Below, piece by piece: positions 25,786 through 40,600 of a stretch of DNA of 64,000 nucleotides. The stretch's first letter is position 1, and every line of letters begins with the position of its first letter. The translations under genes were made by a program, and so were the position numbers. The DNA is from Eremophila alpestris peregrina (Eukaryota; Chordata; Aves; Passeriformes; Alaudidae): assembly GCA_009792885.1 (NCBI GenBank), contig WMCF01000003.1, forward strand, positions 14,904,297 to 14,968,296, given 5' to 3'. Below the pieces are notes generated by a model. It had not been told where the DNA came from. It did no database searches and saw nothing but the letters and a program-made list of their open reading frames with translations.

Positions 25786-28700
25786 TTTCAAGCTGTGCTA
25801 AGTGAGCTGTTGGGCAGGAATTTTCCTGGTAAAATTGTAAAGTGTGCAGGTAAAGTGTTTCAAATGCATAAGTATATGGTGACTCATTCTCAATAAAAAA
25901 GAACAAAACCCCCTTATCTCGTTCAGACTAATGCCAGACATAACTTTTATTGTGTCCTTGGTTACAGACCAGCTGTTTCATCTTGCTCTGCTTACTATCA
26001 TATGAGTAAGCCCTGAATAAGCATTCCAGAATTACAGTGGTGAAGTAACCCTGGTACTTGCTGGGTGGGGGAAGGACTGGAAGAAAGCCAAGGGGAGTGA
26101 GGATGGTGTTTTACATTTATGAGATCTGCAATTATTTACCTTACATTTTTTATCATATTAGTTAAACAGTTCTTTCAAAATGTACAGATATTTGGCTGTA
26201 ACTTCACGAGGAGATGGCTATTGGAAGTGTTGTAAAGTGTGTATTTGTTCTGAGCCATCTTCTTGTATAATATGTTCATCATATGAGAAGGAAATTCTGT
26301 AAAAATACAAAGAGATCTTTTGATAATCCTTTTTAGGATAAAAGTGATGGTGTGGAGTCATACAAGAAAAAAAATATCAAATTTTTACAGGAAAGTAGAT
26401 TTTTTTTCAGGTGAGAATAATTTTTTACCGTTCTCCATTATGTTTCTTTAAAAAAAAAACCAGCTATGAAAAGACTGAGAAGCACATATTCAGATTCTCA
26501 AACCCTTCCATTTAAGGAAATGTTTTTTTCCTAAGATGCACAGTTTACTTCAGAAACCTTTGCCTCGCCTCAACTATCGATTGAATATTTTGAATCAGAA
26601 CACAATGTTGTTATGGCTTTAAATTTCCATGCATGTTTACAAACCACATCCTTAAAAATACATAAATAAGCTTATGAGGTTTTTTCTGATTAAAACACTG
26701 TTGACTAATAACTAATGACAGAAGTCTTTTGCTTATCCATAGATAATATACAAGCATAAGCAGCAATATAATCTTGAATAGCATGAGAACAACATGAAAC
26801 TGGACAACTGTATCATAAACAGATGGTTATCAACATGGTGTGATACTGACTTCAACCAGGAAAGTGCCAAATGAAAGGATGCCAGAAATATAGCGATGGT
26901 TCATTAACAAGTGTTTGGAGCTCAGACGTCACCTGGTGACTTACTTTCCTGTCTTGAGTGTTTGTTCAGGTCTCTCTTTGCAGCAAGCCTCCTTCCTAAT
27001 GACCTTTTGGGGGGTGGTCATACAATATAGCCATCACCAGAGCCCTGTCTGCATTAAATGGGTCTGGATTTATGGCCTTCTCCTCTTAAAAGGTCACTTT
27101 TAGAGAGAAATGCTTCCATCATTCTTGAACAAGAATTCATTTACTCAGGCGCTTATAAAACACTAATCAATTTGTTATCTAGTAATCAAAATAGAAATGA
27201 AAAGGTGCAAGGTCAAATAGAAAAGACAGAAGAAACCTTGAAATAGTTAATCTTGTTCTGTTCTCTGTCACTTCTTTAAAGACTATTTCAAGTTTTCTTA
27301 ATGAGGATTATTCTACTGTCAGCTAGACAAGCTTCAAACTCATTTACCTGTAGTTCAAAGCATCCTAAACAGGGAAGCAGGGACATCTCTGAGGCAGAGA
27401 GGCAAACTCAGTCATTAAGTACACTGAGTCTTCCTGCAGGGGCTGGTGGCAGAGGTGGGTTCTTTCTGGCAGGTATCTTTGACTGACAGACCAGCCCACT
27501 CTCACAAGAGGCTGCTCCTTGGTTGCTGCTGACGTACACCAGTTACAAGTGAACCATCTCTTGTTATGTTATATTTTCAAATTACTATGCAAAAGCATTT
27601 GCAGACTGATCTGCAGTGCCCTTGCCAGGTGCTCATACTGAGGAAACTGAACCATAACTAAGTGAGTGAGTAAATCTTTTGCAGCTGGGAGCAGAGCTGC
27701 CATCTCTTCACTGCCATTGAGTGCCAATAAGCTTGATCTTGCTTAACATGTATTGCCTTTTTTTCAGGCACTTACAAGTCTTGGTATCTCCTGGTACTAT
27801 GTAGTGAAGGTACTCCTGCTTCCTGCTCCAACTTAGTAGATTCCTGCTCAGTAGATTAACTCACCTGCTGAACTGATGTTCAGTTTAGTCTTGGATCTCT
27901 CTCCTCAGCATGCCATAAACTTTGCTTTGTAAGTAAAGGTTAATGAAAGGGGGACTGTGACTGGAGCTTTATGGCACAACTTTTTCTCTAATTCCTTCTT
28001 TCCAGTTTCTGTTGATACCAGAGGTGATTGTTCTAAGCCTCAGCTCTAGAAGTCACCTTGCATTCCTCTGTCTCTCCTCTTTGCAGACATCAAAACTGTT
28101 CTAAACTGCAAGTACCCAACAAAGACAGTAGCTAGCACTTAAATTTTTAGATTATTAAAATGCTTGTCTGTCCTCTTATCTCCAGTGGTGGTTAATGCAA
28201 CATTTCTAATTTTATCAGTACCTTTTCTTCCCCTCTTTCAAACACACCACAGAAAATAGAATTGTTACCTTGATGAGACCTACTTAGTCACAGAGATGCT
28301 GTTATTTAAATTTTTACATATTGACTCAGTTCTGTAACTGAAGAAATGGCCTTTTGCTTTTATCTAATTGATAATTGTGCACCTTCATGTTAATCAGATA
28401 GAAATTTTCAGAAATTTGGGCTATAGCTCCTTTTCTTTATTGGGGGCCACTTAAAGGTCAGGATGGGAGGGTAAGATTACTGTAACAAAATCTGTTCTGA
28501 ATGCAGAAGAGAACTTCTGTCTGTGATGCTATTAATTCAACACCCTTTACAAACACTGTACTTACAGTTAAGTAAACAGCATAAAAATAGGAGGGAGAGA
28601 GAACCAGATGGGACTTTTAGGCTCTGGTCTGAATTGTTTGAAGAATGTTCTCTTTGCACAGAGGGACTGAATGCAAACTCCCATCCTGTTTATATAGAAT

Positions 28701-31700
28701 CACTTTTCTGATTTTGGTTTGACTTCTGTGTTTTTCCTTCAAAACAGAGAGGAATTAACCTAGGGCAGACTCTCTCATCAATAACTGAAATATTGTCACT
28801 CTTAAAGAGTGGCAGTGACCAAAGGTGTTTATTCTTGGAATGATGTGGCAAATCTCCTTGCCTCCTGTCTTCTACCAGATTCTCCTTTTTCCTTTTTTAA
28901 AATTTCTTTTCTTTTTTTCTTTTTCTTTTTAAATTTAAAAACAGGGGGAAGCAATGCCTAGCTCAACTTCAAGTGTTAATTATTCAGGAAAATTCTGCTG
29001 AGTCTATCTTGGAATATAGTATACTTAAAGACATTCTTAATAGTGAAAAATATCAGAAAATCATTCAGAGTGAACTAGACAACCTCAAGTAATGAAAATA
29101 TAGTGGATTGCTAATAGAAATAATTTGCAAAATAATCAAAATAATATTGGGCATTACAGATGAGTCTCTGTTTTACTTAAGGAGCAGACAAGTTCAAAGT
29201 GAAGCTAATACTGGAGTGGTTTTGTTTCTCATAGAAAGACTATTTCAACACTGTAATGTAACCATGAAAAGGGTGTGGGCTACTCTAGAATAGATGAGGC
29301 AAGGTGTTTTCAAATGAAAAGTGTTTGTACCCTTGTGGAAAGGCACTGGAGACATCTCTGGAATACTGTAACAGCCTGGAAACGTTTGTTCAAATTTCTT
29401 TCTACTTTCTTCTCTATCTACTTTCTTCCCAGCCAGGGTCTGTGCTAGATAGAATATATTTATTGAAATAGTAACAAGTCTGACCTGTCACTGGTAAAAA
29501 AAGTAGACCTCAGGTAGACAAACTTTGACATATTGACTTCAGTGGGCAAAATGCATGGCATCTGGTGTGCAAAGGTATTGTTCAGGCATTACAGCTTTTA
29601 TGATTCTCTAAACATATTAAGGGAGAATCATGTCAGGAGTTTGTATATCTAGGATATTGTACTCTGACCTTGAATTTTTGCTTGTTTTAGGAATGTAAAG
29701 TCATTGAACTACTCTAGACTGACAACACAGGAGAATGGCAGCCAGTGAATGAGTTTTTTAAAAACCTACTGTAGAGAGAAGCATGTGGGGTTTTTCAGTT
29801 CAGTTTTATCAGTATATCTACCCTGGGTAGGATCAATTAATCTGGCAGAGTTTGCTCTACGTATACTTTTTAATCTTTGATCTCTGTAATTCCCTTGCCT
29901 TTAGCTGTGATGTAAAAACAGGCTTAAAAACCCCCAAAACTTTCTTAACTGCTTAGGAACCGAATGCAGACTACTGACCCACTTGAAGGAATAAAACCCA
30001 TTTTGGCATTCCACTGGCTGAGATGGACTGCACTTTAAAACACACGGGGTTTTGATTATCTCCAAAGTTGCAGATTTAATGGGAGCTGCCTGGCCAACTT
30101 TGTCATATCTACCCATCATAATGCATCAAGAAGGTAATAAAAGACATAATTTACACAATATTACCTTCCCTTGGACTGATTGTTGTAACTGTTGGAAAAA
30201 TACCATGGGATTTTGGGACATCTACTTAATCAGGAATGGAAAAGATGTGTGCAGGAGATGGTAGTGTGTTCTATCCATGAGGGAAACACTGGAAGATACT
30301 TGGGACTAAAAAGTAGAAGGCATTATAAATAGCTACCTGAGCCATCCTGCTTCCAGCTCTCACAGGTACTTTGCTTAGGGAGAGATATGTCCTTTGGCTG
30401 CATATTAACAGAAAGCCATAAATTCCTCAATCCATGTTGAAGTTCAGTGTCTCTGACAGACTTATGATTGATGGGTAGCTTCAACTTTTTGAATACTGGT
30501 AAGCAGTACTGTAAAGTACAGCTCAGTTAATGAATTACTTCTTCCTTGAGTATTCATATTGGAGCAACACCAACTTGGAAATGACTGATGAGGTCACTTG
30601 TCAATAAATCCCTGTCTCATCAAAGAAAGTGATAAACTTAGGTTGCAGAGTGGTGTGTGAGTCACTACTGAAGTTCTTCACTGGAAAGAGCTCATTAGAC
30701 TTATCTTGGGTTTGCAAGGCCTTTTCATATTTGTATAACAGTGATGGTTCATGGTCTCTCTTTATCAGTCATTTCCTACAAGTGAGTCCAGAATCTCTGG
30801 CAGGAGTTCTTGCACTAGTCCTGAGTGAACCATCAGTCTAATTTTTTTTTGCCATTTGATTTAATTTGTCTGTGCAGATATTTCCTGCAGTTCAGGGTGT
30901 TTACATTCTGCATGGCATTGAAGTGGAAGTTATGGACTTCAGGACACTTGAGCTGGCCTTGTGCAGCAAAGCTGACAGTGGTCGAGAAGGTTTGGTTTGG
31001 AGTCTGAGTCAGTAAAACCTTATCATGTCTGAGCCAGCACTGACATTTTTTCAGCACATTAAGGGTTCTGGTCCAAGTGATATGTTTGTTCTTCACTGTA
31101 CGTCACTGAACTTGTTTCTTTTAGCATCAGTCTTTATTTATCTATCTAACAGTAATATAAAACTCTGTACCCACAGTCATCTCAAACTACAGATAAAAAA
31201 ACACCCAATCCTCCTCTTGTGTTGGTATTTACAGCTGGATGTGGTACATTTCCTATTAAAAACAAGAGGAAACTTATTTTCTTCTCCTTTTTCCATATGT
31301 TTGTGTCTTGCTTCTCACTTCTGATCTTATAATGGCCATCACATTTGAAATAGCTGAGCAAGCTGAGAAGAGAAAATAAATGCATAAATAAGCACAAAAA
31401 ATCAAAGATTTTCTTACTAATCTTGCTAAGGTAATACCAGATATACTTAATTGGTATTAAATATATAAAAAGGTAAACAACATGTAGATATGTAAGACAT
31501 GTACTAAAGGTTGCCATTTGGGTGCCACTGCAGGAAAGAAGAGGTTGACTTTTTTTTTTCCCTACAGTTTTGCATTTTCTTTGTAATGGCTACATTTTTG
31601 TCCTTTGAACATAACAAAACTTTTCTAAAGTTCACATGTAGTTAGGATCCCTAAAGTCTGAATAAGTGTAATCCCCATGCAAGAGAATATCTAAGAGCTA

Positions 31701-34700
31701 TAAATGCCGCTCCCAGTAATTTTGTGAAAAGAATGATCATTACACACAATCTTTGCTTCTGTTTCTTCTCTAAACATAAAAAGATTTATTAACCTACTGA
31801 TCATTGTTTGTGGCATATTGTCATCAAAAATTTCAGAGCTGATGGGCTATAAAGCAATATTTCAGGTCTTAAAGGGCTGACCAGTCTTTAGTGCATCTGT
31901 GCCATGCGCTGGAACAGGAATGTTTGCCTTTGCCTGCCTGGGCTTCTTGGGTATCCACTGCCCTATAGAAATGTAAATGAAGCGTTTTAAAACAGCTCAT
32001 GTTTGTTAGAGAAAAGTTCTTCAAGAATTCTGTTATTCAGTGGTCGTACATTCAACAATACAGATGATGATTTTAAGGCCATTGGTTTCCAGTTCATTGG
32101 TAAAATCTCTCCCAGTAATGTTCTTGCTAGAGAAAACCTGAGTCTTGTAGAAAGATTGAAAATTAATCTAAATTAACTCTGTTACTTCTCTTAACATCAG
32201 TAGAGCAGGACAGTACTCCAAAAGCACACATATTGCATCTGTATATATTAGCTCTGGTCTGTTGGCATGACTTTTTTTCTTGTCCTTGTGTGTGATGCCC
32301 AATGGACTATAAAGTCCACTCTGCTGAAGCTTTACATAAGAACTCTCACACGAGAAATTAGCAGTGTTGTGTTAGCCTGTCTCCAGGGACTTTGCTTTTA
32401 GGAAGCGAACACACAAAAAGAATTGGAAAAGGGTTTTGTTTGTTTCATGGCATGTTTCAAGGCTTTTTGCAGCCACTAGTGTGGGTGAAAAATATTAATG
32501 CTATGATCTAGGACTTCAACTTGAGTGAGTCCCAAGCTTTTGGATTCAGGTCTGGGATTTTAGGATTATGCCTTTACCTCAAGGAAGGATGCTGGTTTTT
32601 ACTAATGTTCAAAACCTATGAGTGGAGACCAGGAAGAGCCCACTTCTGGTCCTATTTTATAATGGGTTAATTTTCTTTCAATTTATAAATAATAATGGTG
32701 GTGCTTTTCATCATTTAGAAAACAAAAAGAAAGCTAAATAAGGAATGAATATCTTTTAAATAAAGATTTGAGACACATTAGAAACAGGCATTGAAGTTGA
32801 ATTTACAGCAGATACTTTTTTATCTGTAGAAGACAAGTGTGTTACTAAAATTATTATAGATATTTGAAGAATAATAAAAGTAAAAAATCATGAAGGCAAG
32901 GCACATACTAATTGCATACTTAAAGATGTATATTCCTCATGTTGTGCTGCTGAATTACACCAAGCTGATCTGCTCCCTGCAGTGTCATGGGCAGAGGAGC
33001 CAGTGGCATCTCTGTCTGAACATGTGGCTCTTGGGAGGAGAAAAGTGTGCAGCTCCTGGGCTTCCAAGCTGTGCTCCCCTCTGGTCCCATCTCTTCCAGT
33101 CATGTCTGGCAGGCTGGATGGAAGCAGCCATGTATTCTGAGAAGAGCTGCTCTGGTGCTATTGTACTGGTACTCCCTTAGGAGTCCTTCACAATCTGGAA
33201 CACAAGATCTCTGGGATAAAGCAGTGTTCCAGTATGTGTTGCTGTAAATAAGCATTGTATCCTTCAGATTTTTTTCTTATTTGCAGAACCAGAGTGAAAT
33301 GGAACAGTATGCAAGGCTCTGAAAAGCTACGTAAACTATTTTCTGTTCTTCTCACTACTGGTGTTCTGTAAATCTCATGAGTGACCACAAGTTGCCACAT
33401 AAGAGAATTCCTACAGGAGTCTGTGTTTGTGTTGCCCAACTACTTTATCCAGCCACAGCACCATCCCCAGATCCCTTTTCTTGGCACTATTTTATTGTGG
33501 TGTCTCAGGACACAGCAGCTGGCTGGCTGCTTTCCTGCTTAGTAAAAGCTACAAGCATTTTCTCCTAAATTACCCTTCACATTGGACAATTATCAGGGCT
33601 TTGAGCCTCAGAAGTATTATAGCGTAGGATATCATCATGGCCAAGTCTTGTGAAGTTTCCTGGCCTATAGAGGACTCTCCACTGGGAAAAAATTAGGAGA
33701 CACTCATGTCCTGGAGTAACTTTATGATTCTTGTATCCCCAGTTGTCTTTTGTGTTTATGCTGGATATTAAGTTCTACACCTTTAAGGCTGGTTCTGAGA
33801 GTGAAGGGGAGAGAAGAAGCCGCATTTTCTTTGCAGAAACTGCACTCACTGCTCTGCATCCTTCTCACACACAGTGTTGTCTGCAGCATGGGCAGCCAGA
33901 AAGAGCTCTCCTGTGCTCCTTAGTTAGATTTTTAGCTAACTGAGGCAGAGAAGTTCCCTGGACTGTAGTTCTTCTTTTTCTTAGAACTGTTTAAACCTGC
34001 TCTAGACTAAAAATCACCAAGAGCTCACACTTACAGCCCACCAGGGGCCAGGATGCTGCATTCCAGCACAAGAGGGACTGATAAAAGATGGAGTGAGGCA
34101 AGCTACCCTCCACTAAAGAACTTTCTGAATTTGCCATCTCTTCAAAACTCCAGAATTTTATTGTTTTATGCTTGTGGATACTTTGCTTGTTAAATAAACA
34201 GTTTTTCCACTTTTCTCCAAAGAAATCTTTTCCCAAACCAGTTAAGAGAGAAACTGCATAAATTTGCTCTCCTGAAAGACCCCATTCAGAAGTTTCCTCC
34301 TAAAATTTGCCCTAAACCAAGACAATTTGGAAACACAAAAGGTGACAAAATCCATTTTACAAACTAGGGAATAAGGCATGTGGCAGGGAAACAGAAGATG
34401 CTTCTGGGGAAAGGAATTTGGTAGGATCTGGTGCTTCATGAGCTGAAGGGAGCTGACTATGCTGCATACCCTCCCTGAATTCACCCTGGGGAACTTTCTT
34501 CAGAAGTCTGACTTCAGGGAAGTGAACTGGAGGCAGCCTGTTTTTGTGCAGTTCCCTGGCCATGCTGCTGCAGTTCAGACAGCATTTGAATACACTGTGG
34601 GTTTTCATTTTCTTTTCCAATTAAAACTTGCTGTTTGCCTGGGTAGTGCAGTTCCCTGCCACTGAAGTTATTGTTATGTACATCAGGCAAGAAAAGGCTC

Positions 34701-37430
34701 TCTGGGTATAAGGGCTCAGGAATGTGCTGGCAGTCTGGGAAAGGACAGCTAAGGAAAAGCAGCATTTTGTTAGATTTGGCCTATTGCATTCAGGACAGTT
34801 ATTGCTCTGGAACACATCAGGACAGTTCACCTTGGAAACTTTTGGTTTTGTTGTCTTTGTTTGTCTTTGATACTCATTTGAGGTTTTGATGATTTTCTTC
34901 CACTCAAGTTATGTTTATTCAGTCCAAGGACACTCAGAGCTCCTCATTACAGTGCCTGATGCTAAAACCATGCCTAAATGGCACTACATATTTCATGCTG
35001 ACCTCTCTCACTTGAAATCCAATATTTGGCACACCACAAAAACTGAAACAATTTGCAGACTGGTCATCTGCTGCATCCACTGCCTGGATAGGCTCGGCCA
35101 AAACACAATGTCTTTGTTCTGGTTTTATGAGGGGAAGGAATTGACCCTGCTCAAAAGAGATAGCAGAGCTGCTGCTTATTGGTCCTGTTGGATTGTAGCC
35201 TCTGGGTACAGGAAAGTAGGGTACCTCTGGAGCTGTGCCTACCTGGCAGAAAATTAATACAGTAAAGTTGTTACAGATGTCTCATGTCCATACATGATTT
35301 TCAAGTAGTTGCTCAAAAAGCAGTGGCAAAGTGAGGAAGAATACTCATGAATCCTGATTCCCTGACATTGTGCACTGAGAATAAGTGCTCTATACATGTA
35401 TTGCTTTTTATAAGGAACACCTGAAGCCAGCCAGGTATAGCAGGCTTGAGATTTGCAGTGTCCTATTTCCTGGACTTGTCCTCTCTGTTTCTCCTCTGTT
35501 CTTAAAAGATTCTTGGTTTTCATTTCTATCTCCTTCTTTTGTTTGTTTTCCTTCCATTTCTTTCCTTTGCAAGTATTGAATGTCTCCTGTGGGAGTAAGC
35601 CCGGCCACATGTGCATGCAATGATGATTTATTTTTATTGGAGTCATTGCCTGTGACTGTTATTCATTACTATAGGAAGAACTGCACTAACAAACTGCTCT
35701 GAGAGCTTTTTTTTCTGTTGTAAAAAGTCCTGTTTTGTCCACAGTCACTGAGTGTCTACTGCCATCCTTAAGACATGGAGTGTTCAGAGCTCAGACACTG
35801 GTACTGCCTCCTGAATGTCCTGCTGTGTCTGGTGTTGCAAAACAGAATCTCAGCACCTCAGCTTCTTTGCATGGTCTCTTTAGGTCAGCTTTTCAACCAT
35901 CTGTCCACCTCTCTGCCACCTAAGCAACTCAACTGACCTCTGTTTGAGGAAGAATTTGTGGTTGCACAAAGTGCAAGCACAGTTGCTGGCTACAAGTATG
36001 TACTCTTAGTATAATGGAGTGTACAGCCAGAACATCACCAAGCCAGGTTTGGCTGAGATGAAAAGCTGATTCAGAAGAGACACATAAAAAGTACTACAAA
36101 ATGCTCCTATCTCCCTTGCAGTTCTAGTCTTCACACTGAATAAGTAATACTCACTTTGTTTTTCAAGTTACCACATATTTCTGTGTTACCATGGCCAAGA
36201 CCATGATCTCCCAGAGTTCCTGTTACTTCTTTAAGATTAATATCTAGCATAAATAATAAAACTATTGGTAGTTGAATTAGGAATGTATGCTTGACATAAA
36301 TAAGCTAGAACTTAGGTATGTAAGCACCCTAAATAATTTCACATAAGAAATACAGAGGTGTAGAATTAATTTTTATTAATTAACCACTTCTGAGAGTGGA
36401 GCACAGAGAGGAAAGTGAAGTGTCTGCCTAGGCTTACACAAAAGAACATATGATCATATCCCAGAAGTTATTGCTAGAATGAAACAAAAAGACAAGAAGT
36501 GATTTACCTGAAACTTTGCTATTCTTACATAGCTTCATGATTTCTAGAGATTTGTTTTAAATATTTCAAAAGCTCTGCTTCACACTAGCACTAGCACTGA
36601 CTCTTTTAATTAAAGGTAATCCATTGGAATTTGGCTGAGAAAGTTTGATCTCTTTGATATTAATTTACATTTGTCAACATACATGTCATGCTGATATTTC
36701 GGTATAGAGATTTCTTTGAATTCTTTCTCCCATGCTGAATCCATTTCATGTTTTCCCTTGAGCTTTTGAAGGCTTTCTCTTCATTAATTTTCTTACTCAA
36801 AACAGCACCCATGGCTGCTGTTTTCCCTGTAAGAATGTCTTAAATGCATCTGCATTTTTTCCTCCCTCACTTTTTCTTAAGATGATAAATAGGGAATTCT
36901 TGGCTTTGCACTCTTAGCAATGCTTTTAGTAGATGAAATTTGTATGCATTGCCCTGAAAGAAAATAAACAGATGTGCTGCTGCATTTTGAGGGATTGAGA
37001 CCACAGCAGGATGGTCAGTTGCCTTTTGCATCCATTCACTCTGCTGTTTTTTCCAGATGTGTGCTAATGGACATTTTTAGGATATACAGAAACTCTGCTT
37101 GCCTACTTTTCTGCACTAATTGGTTTGGATTTATGGAATGCCTCTCATAAACTGTCTCTAGCTGCCATTGTTGCTTTTCCATAAAGTACTAGAAAGGAAA
37201 CTGGTTCCTAAACAGTTTCCTCTGGGTGGGATTTTCTTGTGGAGAAAGAGGAGATACAATCCATTTAAATCTCTCTATAAAGAATTTTATTGAGTTGTGG
37301 CCCATTAACCTGGTCTTGATGAAAGCTTTTTCAAACAGCTGGACTTCAGACAACCACATCTCTCAGGTGCTATGTATGACATCAAACTAAATTATAGTTT
37401 CCTAAGAAATAATTTTAATCCAAATGATGA
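25786..37430. other. Unique sequence, no gene recognised
   Basis: About 11.6 kb of AT-rich single-copy DNA. The longest open frames are 130 codons (minus, 35254-35646), 123 codons (plus, 34886-35257) and 111 codons (minus, 31182-31517). None shows a recognisable domain and several overlap frames on the other strand, as chance frames do. A run of 10 A lies at 26450-26459. I see no RNA gene, LTR, DNA transposon or CpG island. Confidence 0.55.
28881..28930. repeat. Pyrimidine-rich (T/C) low-complexity tract
   Basis: About 50 bases consisting mainly of T with interspersed C (CTTTT-like words), broken by one AAAA. It resembles a long polypyrimidine tract, but no clear splice acceptor and exon follow it, so simple sequence is the best call. 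Confidence 0.8.
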
Positions 37431-37524
37431 TTGGTTTGGGGGGTTTTTTTGGGTTTTTTGTGGGTTTTTTTTTTATTTATTTTGGTTTTTTGGGNNNNNN
37501 NNNNNNNNNNNNNNNNNNNNNNNN

Positions 37525-37569
<45 letters not shown>

Positions 37570-37576
37570 TTTTTAT

Positions 37577-37607
<31 letters not shown>

Positions 37608-37608
37608 G
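37431..37608. repeat. T/G- and T-rich tract containing an assembly gap
   Basis: The tract starts as G and T runs (37432-37494), then has 30 N at 37495-37524, then 36 T, AAA, 11 T, a short T/A mix and 29 T ending at 37607. Unknown bases flanked by very long homopolymers indicate that assembly failed at this low-complexity sequence. The true length is unknown. Open frames crossing it (poly-Phe or poly-Lys) are artefacts. Confidence 0.97.
37495..37524. other. Assembly gap (30 N)
   Basis: Thirty undetermined bases. The round size suggests a placeholder rather than a measured length. It lies inside a T/G-rich homopolymer region, so missing sequence may be simple repeat or an unassembled insertion. 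Confidence 0.99.
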
Positions 37609-40600
37609 GCATTTATGAAAGCAGTGGGGACTCCACATCTACTCCCAGTACTGGGGCATATTTGTAGCCCCACTTCTCAAAGTGCAGACAGTACAGCTGG
37701 AGTGGCTGAGCTTTCTTCTGCTTGAAGGGGAAAATTTGTGCATAGAGAGCTTTTGCTTGCAGTGGGGTTTGGGGGAAGATACAAAGCAGGGGATAATTGT
37801 TTCTGTAAGAAAACCTGAGGTCCTGATAAAGTCAAACTCTTCAGTGATTTGCTTATAAAGGCACTAGGATTTAATAACATTATTCAGATTTTGGTACTGA
37901 TATCAGCTATAAAATCTTTAGGACTGTATTTAATTTCTGAGCTTCAATTTACCCAAGTGCATAATGGGGTTATTTTTCCCCCACTCTTCTAAGGCCTTTT
38001 AAAAATCTATAGATTAAGTACCGTATAAGCGCAAAATGTTGTTATCCAAAGAATCATTTGCTGTCAGAGATCATTTTATTGTTTATAGGTATATCTTGTG
38101 AGTTTAGTAAATTATTGCAGGAGACCTAAACTACTTGTTTTTTCCACCATCCATAAGACTGTAAAGGTGTTAGGGTCACTCTTTGTTTCTGAAACAAAGG
38201 ACAAATATCTCCCAAGTCAAATCCAAACCCGTGGTGGGAAGCCTCAGAGAGCTCCAAGGTCCAGTGAGCATTGGTGTTTGGTTAGGCTTGGCAGGAAACA
38301 CAACCAGTTTTCCTCTTATGCTCTAATCCCATTGCCCTAAAGGATGCTTCAATGTAAAGGGGGAGTGGGGAACAACTCTGTGAAGCCTTAATGCCACTAC
38401 AGTGTTGGTGCCTTTTATGGAACTCTTGGTTCTCTCTTTGGGTACCTTTCTGGTGGGCTGGAGGCAGCATGAGCTGTGGGACTGACAGAGCTGGCCCTGG
38501 GAGCTGGGTTGCAGCTCCTGCTCAAAAGTAAACGATCTGCAGAGTAAGGACTGCTGCTTTCATTTCTAGAATATATCAAATTCCAGCACTCTGGGCCTAA
38601 GGAGAAGCAGAAGGGAGGGCAGAAAAACAGTTATGAAGTCTGTTGGGATATCTGATGCAAAATCAACTTTGTTGTTTTCCTTACTGGCTTTTTCCTGGGC
38701 TCTGTTGCAGCTGAAAAAACAACCCTTCTGATCTACAATAAGAAGGGAAATTCTGGCGTGAAGATTGTCCACCCAGTCAATTTGGCACAATTATGGGAAA
38801 GATTTGTTTAGCTTAGCACTGATTTTATTAGTACATGAGTCTAATCAAACCTTAAGAGATAGTATTCTGTGTGTTGAGTGACCCTGTCAATGGTGTGGGC
38901 TTCCTTCTCAATTCTCATGCTCTTTCAAGTGAGTGTGGTGTTACTGAAGAGTTCTGAAATGCCCCAGCCATTGGCAAAGCTTGTTCACTGCAACAGGGCA
39001 GCAACATGAATTAGCAAAATGTCCCAGCAAGTCAGCATTGTTTCAGGAAGGGCCACAAGTGTAATGAGAGCCAGACTCCTTTCACAGATCTCTGGTATTC
39101 AGTCAGTAGACCTGAATTCCAAAATATTTATTGATTCTAAATGTAGATTTGCTTTTCATTCAGTCCCTAGTGCATGTATATGCATTTTGTCAGTACAACA
39201 GACAAGAACAATATGATTCTAGGAGAAAAGGTAGTGTAAGAAAAAGCTTGACATAGAATAGAATAAAATAAAAAGAGAAGAATCTGTTTGTTGATAATAA
39301 ACTGACTTACTTTAAAGGAGGCTTCAAACAGTTTTATTTATGCTCTTCAGTCATTGCTAAAAACCAATTTCTTGTAATAGTTTCCATAAAAAAATAGGAA
39401 CTAAAGTGCTTGTCTTTTCAGTCTAAATGGAAATGATATATTAAATGTTAATACATCTGATTTTCTGAACTATTTCATTGAAATATCTTAGTCCATTAGT
39501 TTTGTTAAAATCATTTGTTTTCCATTATAAAATTAGAATTTTTCAATCATGTGATAGCTGATAGTTGAATCAAAATAATCTTCTTATTTCACTGTTTGGT
39601 AGTTTATCATCCTGGCATTTTGATAACTAATTTTATATAAGACTCTGTCCTCTTCATCATCTTTATTGGTTTTTTTGGCAGGACATTGGCTTGATTTCTG
39701 GTTGTCAGAATCCTTCTGAAAGTTCATCCAATACATTTTCCAATTCATCACTTTCCTTGTTATTGACAGGAGGTGTTGTCCCAACAATTACTATTTTCTG
39801 CTGGGCTTCTGCAATCAATTCTGTGATTCATCTTTTCCATAAAGCTAATAAACAATGAAATGTATTAATAAAAATGCTTTCCCTAACTAAAACAAATGTT
39901 AATGTACAACATTTCTGCTATCATCATTTATTCTCTCTAAGCCTTTTGTTTATCAGTGCTCTGTTTGTCTCACATTTATCTTCCTTTATCTAATCTAATG
40001 GCATCTATCCAATTTCTATTCACTTTTCATCAAGGTTATATATTTCCTCTTACATAGTACCTTTGTGTTCTTAGCATGCCTCATGGTAGAAATGATTTTC
40101 CAGTCATTTAGTATTTATTCTACATTGATGTCAAATAATAAATATTTATTACAAACCTCTTGACAGGGAAATGTGATGCTAGAAAGAAAGAAAGCTAAGA
40201 TTTGACCATTTTATAGAGGTTGGACTTGGCAAAACTTGAAATTGCTTTCATTTTCACTTCCCTTATCTATCTCTATCATTTGCACTTTATAGGGAGAGCA
40301 GCATAATAATAAAAGCTGATGAATTTTACATTCCATTCCAGAAGCTCATGGGTAGCTCATTCAGAAGCATCATAGGATGAATTAGAAAGACTCAGTACTG
40401 TTTCATCATTTTTCTGTCTGTTTTCTGTTATTTCACAATTTAAAAAATATTTTTTTTAATCAAAATGCCTGGTAATTTCTTTAGCTTATTACTTACTGTT
40501 TACTCATCTCAAAATGTGTACTTCTTTTGGTGCAACTTCAGCTGCACCGAAGTGTTAAGAAAAAAAAATTGTTGGGGCCTGGATTAGCTTTTGATTCCTT

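Noticed and set aside
28881..28990. Polypyrimidine tract followed by AG as a splice acceptor with an exon
   Set aside because: The sequence after the AG has early stops in the frames checked and no recognisable peptide.
35254..35646. 130-codon minus-strand open frame
   Set aside because: The length is expected by chance, it overlaps frames on both strands, and it contains Lys/Glu-rich low-complexity sequence without a known family.
37372..37725. Phe-rich and Lys-rich open frames of 64-117 codons across the N run
   Set aside because: They consist of translated T or A homopolymers and undetermined bases.
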